Below are positions 7,839 through 10,812 of a stretch of 10,812 bases of DNA, one piece after another. The notes under the pieces were generated by a model that ran no database searches, was not told the DNA's origin, and saw nothing but the letters and a program-made list of their open reading frames with translations. Both the position numbers and the translations under genes were made by a program. The DNA is from JACJXF01 sp964349045 (GTDB taxonomy: Bacteria; Bacteroidota; Bacteroidia; Bacteroidales; GCA-2748055). The stretch is from the NCBI GenBank assembly GCA_964349045.1, contig CAYGFI010000164.1:1-10812 (forward strand). Direction: 5' to 3'. Position 1 is the stretch's first letter; the number at the start of each line of letters is the position of its first letter.

Positions 7839-7934
7839 TTAAGCAAATAAACTCTTATTGGTAGGTTTTAAAGCACAACAGTTCTTAAACTTTTTCCCGC
7901 TGCCACAGGGACAAGGATCATTCCTCTCCGGCAG
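7839..7934 (-). other. orphan SEC-C zinc-binding tail in frame behind the maturase stop
   Basis: After the maturase TAA the same frame continues 31 codons: PERNDPCPCGSGKKFKNCC, then a short tail and TAA. The CPCGSGKKxKxCC pattern is the SEC-C zinc-binding motif, which occurs as a C-terminal appendix on SecA and many other proteins, including some sulfatase maturases. It has no start codon of its own, so it was very probably once part of the maturase. Confidence 0.75.
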
Positions 7935-8942
7935 TTAGGGTCTGATAGACCGGGCTTCCTTATTTCTGATCCAATTCATCACATTTGCTGGAGGACGCTT
8001 GTTCTTCAGCTCTTTTGCCATATAATCCATATAAGGTTCCACATGATGAAAGAACATTTTATATCCTTCACATAAATAATTCAGACCAGGTTCACCATCG
8101 TTGGTTTTAATAAATCTGTTCTTAGGACACTCTCCATGACAGGCAAACCTCACATCGCATCGCAGGCAATAATTAGGTAAGTTGTCCCTTTTGTCAATTC
8201 CAAAATCGAACTGACTCTGCGACTTGACCATATTGATCAAAACCTGGTCAGAAATATTGCCAAGAAAATATTCAGGATAGACAAAATGGTCGCATGAAAA
8301 AAGATCTCCGTTATGTTCCATTACCAGTGCATCGCCACAAGTCTCGGAAAATACACATACCCTGGGATTTTCACCTGCCCAATTAGCCAGTGTAGTGTCA
8401 AAGATCTGAACATAGTAACGACCAATATCATTCCTTACCCATTCATCAAAAATGGTGATCAGGAACCTGCCAAATTCTTTTGTGCCGACCGACCACTCTG
8501 TAACACTAGCATCCTCCCCAAAAAAAGGTGCAACAAGGTCAAGTTTTCCAACTTCCTTTTTATTTACTATTCGCTCTACAACGGGTAAAAACTGAATGAA
8601 TCCACTTCCTGTTTTCTTCAGGAAATGGTAAGTTTCCAATGCAAAGTTTACACTATAGCTATTCACGCAACTTAAAGTGTTGAAATGGACTTTGTTTTTG
8701 TGCAACAGTTCTATACCTTTCATTACTATTTTAAAGGTGGGGCCTCCTGAGATGGTAGTCCGGTAATGATCATGGTTATGTTCTGCTCCATCAATTGAGA
8801 TACCAACCAATATGTTATTGTCAGCAAAAAACTTACACCAATAATCGTTAAGCGTCGTTCCATTTGTCTGGAAAGCATTTTCAATTTTTTTTTCTCCTTT
8901 ATATTTCTTCTGAAGTTCAATGACCTTTTTTAAAAAAAACAA
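7935..8942 (-). CDS. central and C-terminal piece of the sulfatase maturase (SPASM domain)
   Basis: 335 residues as an open frame, with only a TTG possible start at 8942 inside the homopolymer region, so a separate translation start is unlikely. It contains ENAFQTNGT, ISIDG (49-53), QFLPVVE, then the SPASM cysteines: C196, C202, C217 and C272 fit auxiliary cluster I; C259, C262, C268 and C291 fit cluster II. D218 in SCDHF corresponds to the catalytic Asp that deprotonates the sulfatase residue in the clostridial enzyme. CPKNRF (272-277) is typical of the family. The piece ends with TAA at 7935-7937, immediately before the in-frame SEC-C tail. Confidence 0.7.
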   Translation of the reverse strand: MFFLKKVIELQKKYKGEKKIENAFQTNGTTLNDYWCKFFADNNILVGISIDGAEHNHDHYRTTISGGPTFKIVMKGIELLHKNKVHFNTLSCVNSYSVNFALETYHFLKKTGSGFIQFLPVVERIVNKKEVGKLDLVAPFFGEDASVTEWSVGTKEFGRFLITIFDEWVRNDIGRYYVQIFDTTLANWAGENPRVCVFSETCGDALVMEHNGDLFSCDHFVYPEYFLGNISDQVLINMVKSQSQFDFGIDKRDNLPNYCLRCDVRFACHGECPKNRFIKTNDGEPGLNYLCEGYKMFFHHVEPYMDYMAKELKNKRPPANVMNWIRNKEARSIRP

Positions 8943-9201
8943 TCCTCATTAGTGTTGGCTCACCTCCCTGCCAAGTGAACGAAACAACCGGAACCTGATG
9001 TGCCTCTATATATTGACTGATGAAATTCTCAAGGATATCCTCTGTCATCCGTAATTCCTTGCTGCCCACATAAAGTTTTTCCTTTTCAAGGTAATAACAA
9101 TAGCTGCAGTTCAGATTACATGATGATCCTGCGGGCTTTACCATAACATTGAAAGCACTTGGCCGGCTATGTTTCAGGGCATCTGTAAAATGGATATCCA
9201 T
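8917..9201 (-). CDS. N-terminal piece of the sulfatase maturase (radical SAM cluster)
   Basis: 94 residues. It contains CNLNCSYCYYLEK with C28, C32 and C35, the CxxxCxxC motif binding the SAM-linked [4Fe-4S] cluster, and WQGGEPTL (78-85), the GGEP motif contacting SAM. The last true residues are RIVFFKK; the piece then runs out of frame and stops at TGA (8917-8919). Alone it cannot form a full radical SAM barrel. Confidence 0.7.
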   Translation of the reverse strand: MDIHFTDALKHSRPSAFNVMVKPAGSSCNLNCSYCYYLEKEKLYVGSKELRMTEDILENFISQYIEAHQVPVVSFTWQGGEPTLMRIVFFKKGH

Positions 9202-9244
9202 CTATTCTTGTTTTATGAAACGGAATTAAAATTACTAAAAATGA

Positions 9245-9370
9245 TTATCCGTTTTGCAATATATCAATATTTAACTTTATATCCTTATAACCAAAAAGAA
9301 AGACGACCAAAAAGCAAACCAAAGGAATAACAAATCCAATCTGCATGATTGTTACATCAGCTATATACCC
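9245..9370 (-). pseudogene. C-terminal remnant of an MFS sugar permease (FucP/GluP-like)
   Basis: On the minus strand a frame open from about 9409 to TAA at 9245-9247 encodes GYIADVTIMQIGFVIPLVCF, then a hydrophobic run and a charged end GYKDIK. This matches the last transmembrane helix and the preceding G.IAD loop of the fucose/hexose:H+ symporter branch of the major facilitator superfamily. Only about 42 of the usual ~400 residues remain; upstream of about 9370 the similarity fades and no start or other helices are found. It lies between a ROK regulator and a sulfatase maturase, a fitting place for a sugar permease, so a glycan-use gene was probably deleted here. An in-frame ATG (9346) has no ribosome binding site. 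Confidence 0.6.
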
Positions 9371-9397
9371 TACTTCATAATTTAAGTCTAAAAATCT

Positions 9398-9414
9398 TAT
9401 AAATGTTATTTATA
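9398..9414. promoter_or_regulatory. 17-bp dyad, candidate operator of the ROK regulator
   Basis: TATAAATgttATTTATA is a perfect 7-bp inverted repeat with a 3-bp spacer. It lies 13 bp upstream of the -7 element at 9428 and so covers the expected -33 region of the regulator's promoter, the right place for repression by a dimeric protein. ROK repressors such as NagC and Mlc often control themselves and bind AT-rich dyads. AT-rich palindromes also arise by chance. Confidence 0.4.
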
Positions 9415-9427
9415 GGCAAAATGTAAA

Positions 9428-9435
9428 TATCTTTG
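9428..9435 (+). promoter_or_regulatory. Bacteroidota -7 promoter element (TATCTTTG) for the ROK gene
   Basis: TATCTTTG is a perfect match to TAnnTTTG. Transcription would begin near 9441-9443, giving a leader of about 25 bases before ATG 9468. No good TTTG lies at -33 (region about 9403-9409, inside the dyad), so the promoter may be weak or regulator-dependent. Confidence 0.55.
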
Positions 9436-9467
9436 TAATAAATTATAAACAAGATAATATTTTCTAT

Positions 9468-10718
9468 ATGTTTGCAAATAAAAGTGCATTTATGCCCAAA
9501 ATGATTAGAAAGGTTGATGCGGTTCAAATGAACCGGATGAACAAGCTTCAGATATTGGCTCTTATACGAAAATCCGGAGTAATTTCGAGAGCTGAAATAG
9601 GAAGTAAAACAGGTTTAACAGCACCTACAGTATCAAGGATTGTTGAACATTTGGTGCATAAAGATAAACTTGTCTCCTATGTTGGAATGGGGGAATCTAA
9701 TGGCGGCAGGCCACCTGTAATTGTTCAATTCAATGGGAAAGAGAACTATATAATTGGCATTGATTTGGGCGCAACTACTATTCGGGGCGTTTTATCCGAT
9801 CTCGAAGCAAATTTTCTTATGGAAGTTCAAATTACAACTGATATTAGTAAAGGGTTTGAAACAATCATGGATCAGCTAGGAAGCGTGGTGGATAAACTGT
9901 ATGGCAAACGGGACTTGAAAAAAGAAAACGTCCTGGGCGTTGGAATAGGAATTCCTGGTTTAGTCAATAGAAAGAATGGAGTAGTGGATTTCTCACCCGA
10001 TTTTGGCTGGAAGAATGTTAATGTCAGGGAAAGTCTTCAGAGCCGGTTATCGCTTCCTTTTATTTATGATAATTCGACAAGACTAATGGCTTTAGGTGAA
10101 TTGGCATTTGGTGAGGGAATGAAATTCGACAACTTTGTAGTAATTAATATTGGATATGGAATAGCTGCCGGGATTGTTATTGATGGGGTTACAGTGAAAG
10201 GATCACTGGGATACGCGGGAGAATTCGGGCATATTACAGTGGATGGTAAAAGTGATGTTCAGTGTAAGTGCGGTGCCATGGGATGCCTGGAAGCCCTCGC
10301 ATCAGGAAGGAGAATTGCACAATTGGGCCAGGAAGCAGCCGGAAGAAAAAAGGAAGGCCCCTTACTGGATCTTTGTGAGAGGGATATTTCAAGAATCGAT
10401 GCTAAATTAGTTGCCAGTGCTGCTTTACAAGGCGATGAGGATGCTAAAAAAGTCTATCAGGAAATCACAACTTACCTGGGTATTGGAATTGCTACCCTTG
10501 CAAACCTGCTGGACCCACAGATAATATTTATCGGGGGAGGAGTATCCTTTAATGGTGAAATATTCTTTGATAATATTAGAAGTGCAGTAAAAAACTATCT
10601 GATATCGCCTGAGAAAAGCGTAAAAATTATGCCAGTTACATTTGGTGATTACTCTACACTAACAGGTGCATTATCACTCATTTCCAATAGGATAATAAAT
10701 TTCGAGCCTATTTATTAA
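9468..10718 (+). CDS. ROK-family transcriptional regulator (NagC/Mlc/XylR type)
   Basis: 416 residues. A winged helix-turn-helix (about 24-72, with SRAEIGSKTGLTAPTVSRIV) is followed by a sugar-kinase-fold domain: phosphate loop GIDLGATTIRG (97-107), GVGIGIPG (157-164), EFGH then C.CG..GCLE with zinc ligands H255, C266, C268 and C273. In ROK glucokinases the sugar-binding motif END carries the catalytic Asp; here the aligned sequence is DNS (201-203), with Ser203 in place of that Asp, so the protein should bind sugar but not phosphorylate it. E252 and H255 for sugar contact are kept. Most likely a DNA-binding repressor released by a sugar or sugar phosphate, acting on neighbouring glycan genes and on itself. 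ATG 9468 is chosen because it follows the -7 element by about 33 bp; ATG 9492 is an alternative. No strong Shine-Dalgarno site is seen with either. Confidence 0.88.
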   Translation: MFANKSAFMPKMIRKVDAVQMNRMNKLQILALIRKSGVISRAEIGSKTGLTAPTVSRIVEHLVHKDKLVSYVGMGESNGGRPPVIVQFNGKENYIIGIDLGATTIRGVLSDLEANFLMEVQITTDISKGFETIMDQLGSVVDKLYGKRDLKKENVLGVGIGIPGLVNRKNGVVDFSPDFGWKNVNVRESLQSRLSLPFIYDNSTRLMALGELAFGEGMKFDNFVVINIGYGIAAGIVIDGVTVKGSLGYAGEFGHITVDGKSDVQCKCGAMGCLEALASGRRIAQLGQEAAGRKKEGPLLDLCERDISRIDAKLVASAALQGDEDAKKVYQEITTYLGIGIATLANLLDPQIIFIGGGVSFNGEIFFDNIRSAVKNYLISPEKSVKIMPVTFGDYSTLTGALSLISNRIINFEPIY

Positions 10719-10733
10719 TCAGTATGTAGCTCT

Positions 10734-10756
10734 CCTTATATATTCATTATATAAGG
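10734..10756. other. AT-rich hairpin after the ROK gene
   Basis: CCTTATATA and TATATAAGG form a perfect 9-bp stem with a 5-base loop, 16 bp after the stop codon. It has no T tract and lies just before the stronger terminator, so it may protect the mRNA 3' end or be a weak first stop. Confidence 0.5.
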
Positions 10757-10768
10757 TTAATCAGGTTA

Positions 10769-10812
10769 AAACCCGGAATTTCTTTTAAAGAGATTCCGGG
10801 TTTAATTTTATT
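10769..10812 (+). terminator. Rho-independent terminator of the ROK gene
   Basis: AAACCCGGAAT (10769-10779) and ATTCCGGGTTT (10793-10803) form a perfect 11-bp stem with a GC-rich centre; the loop can fold further (TCTTT/AAAGA). The T-rich tail TAATTTTATT follows to the window end. The A-run on the other side would allow it to work for convergent transcription too. Confidence 0.8.

Larger units (their letters stand above)
7839..9201 (-). pseudogene. anaerobic sulfatase-maturating enzyme (radical SAM/SPASM), frameshifted and with premature stop before SEC-C tail
   Basis: The three pieces read as one protein of about 450 residues: the radical SAM N-terminus (9201 down to about 8927), the body plus SPASM domain (about 8925 down to 7938), and an in-frame SEC-C tail (7934 down to TAA at 7839-7841). 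Anaerobic sulfatase-maturating enzymes oxidise an active-site Cys or Ser of sulfatases to formylglycine in the cytoplasm, using three [4Fe-4S] clusters and SAM. The frame breaks by +1 in the homopolymer at 8926-8939 (T8A6 on the coding strand), and TAA at 7935-7937 separates the SPASM body from PERNDPCPCGSGKKFKNCC. Every catalytic motif is otherwise intact, so the damage is recent or a sequencing error. No sulfatase gene lies in the window. The start ATG at 9201 has no strong ribosome binding site. Next upstream is a permease remnant in the same orientation. Confidence 0.8.

Noticed and set aside
9227..9260. Minus-strand promoter for the maturase (TAATTTTA with ATTG upstream)
   Set aside because: Both elements have mismatches in a very AT-rich region; not better than chance.

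Overview
The window looks like chromosomal DNA from a Bacteroidota bacterium, probably an anaerobic glycan degrader of the Bacteroidales/Marinilabiliales type. This is inferred from AT-rich intergenic DNA, a perfect TAnnTTTG -7 promoter element, weak or absent Shine-Dalgarno sites, an anaerobic sulfatase-maturase gene, a large periplasmic-sensor hybrid kinase and a ROK-type sugar regulator. No rRNA, tRNA, CRISPR array or complete insertion sequence was seen.

Left edge (1-1107): the C-terminal part of an MttB-family corrinoid methyltransferase, broken by an in-frame TAA. It is followed by a 17-codon ORF with a strong ribosome binding site and by a compact GC-rich repeat flanked by ATTCAAA-type motifs.

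Centre-left (1108-4431): three co-directional, closely spaced genes encode a methyltransferase resembling the PhcB (3-hydroxy-fatty-acid methyl ester synthase) family, a polytopic membrane hybrid histidine kinase, and a stand-alone receiver protein. The order matches phcB-phcS-phcR of Ralstonia. It may therefore be a self-produced-signal (quorum-sensing-like) module in Bacteroidota, and is the most interesting feature here.

Centre (4448-7838): a convergent hybrid histidine kinase (dCache-like sensor, two PAS, HisKA, HATPase, REC). Behind its start lies about 500 bp of non-coding DNA holding two copies of a ~62-bp imperfect repeat.

Right (7839-10812): on the minus strand, an anaerobic sulfatase-maturating enzyme gene is broken twice, by a +1 frameshift in a T8/A6 run and by a TAA separating it from an in-frame SEC-C zinc-binding tail. 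Next comes the C-terminal remnant of an MFS sugar permease. On the plus strand is an intact ROK-family repressor with a good Bacteroidota -7 element, a 17-bp dyad upstream and a strong terminator.

The signalling and regulatory genes are intact, while the metabolic genes (mttB-like, maturase, permease) are all damaged. Either this locus is decaying, or the assembly carries base and indel errors; the truncated permease cannot be a base-call error.
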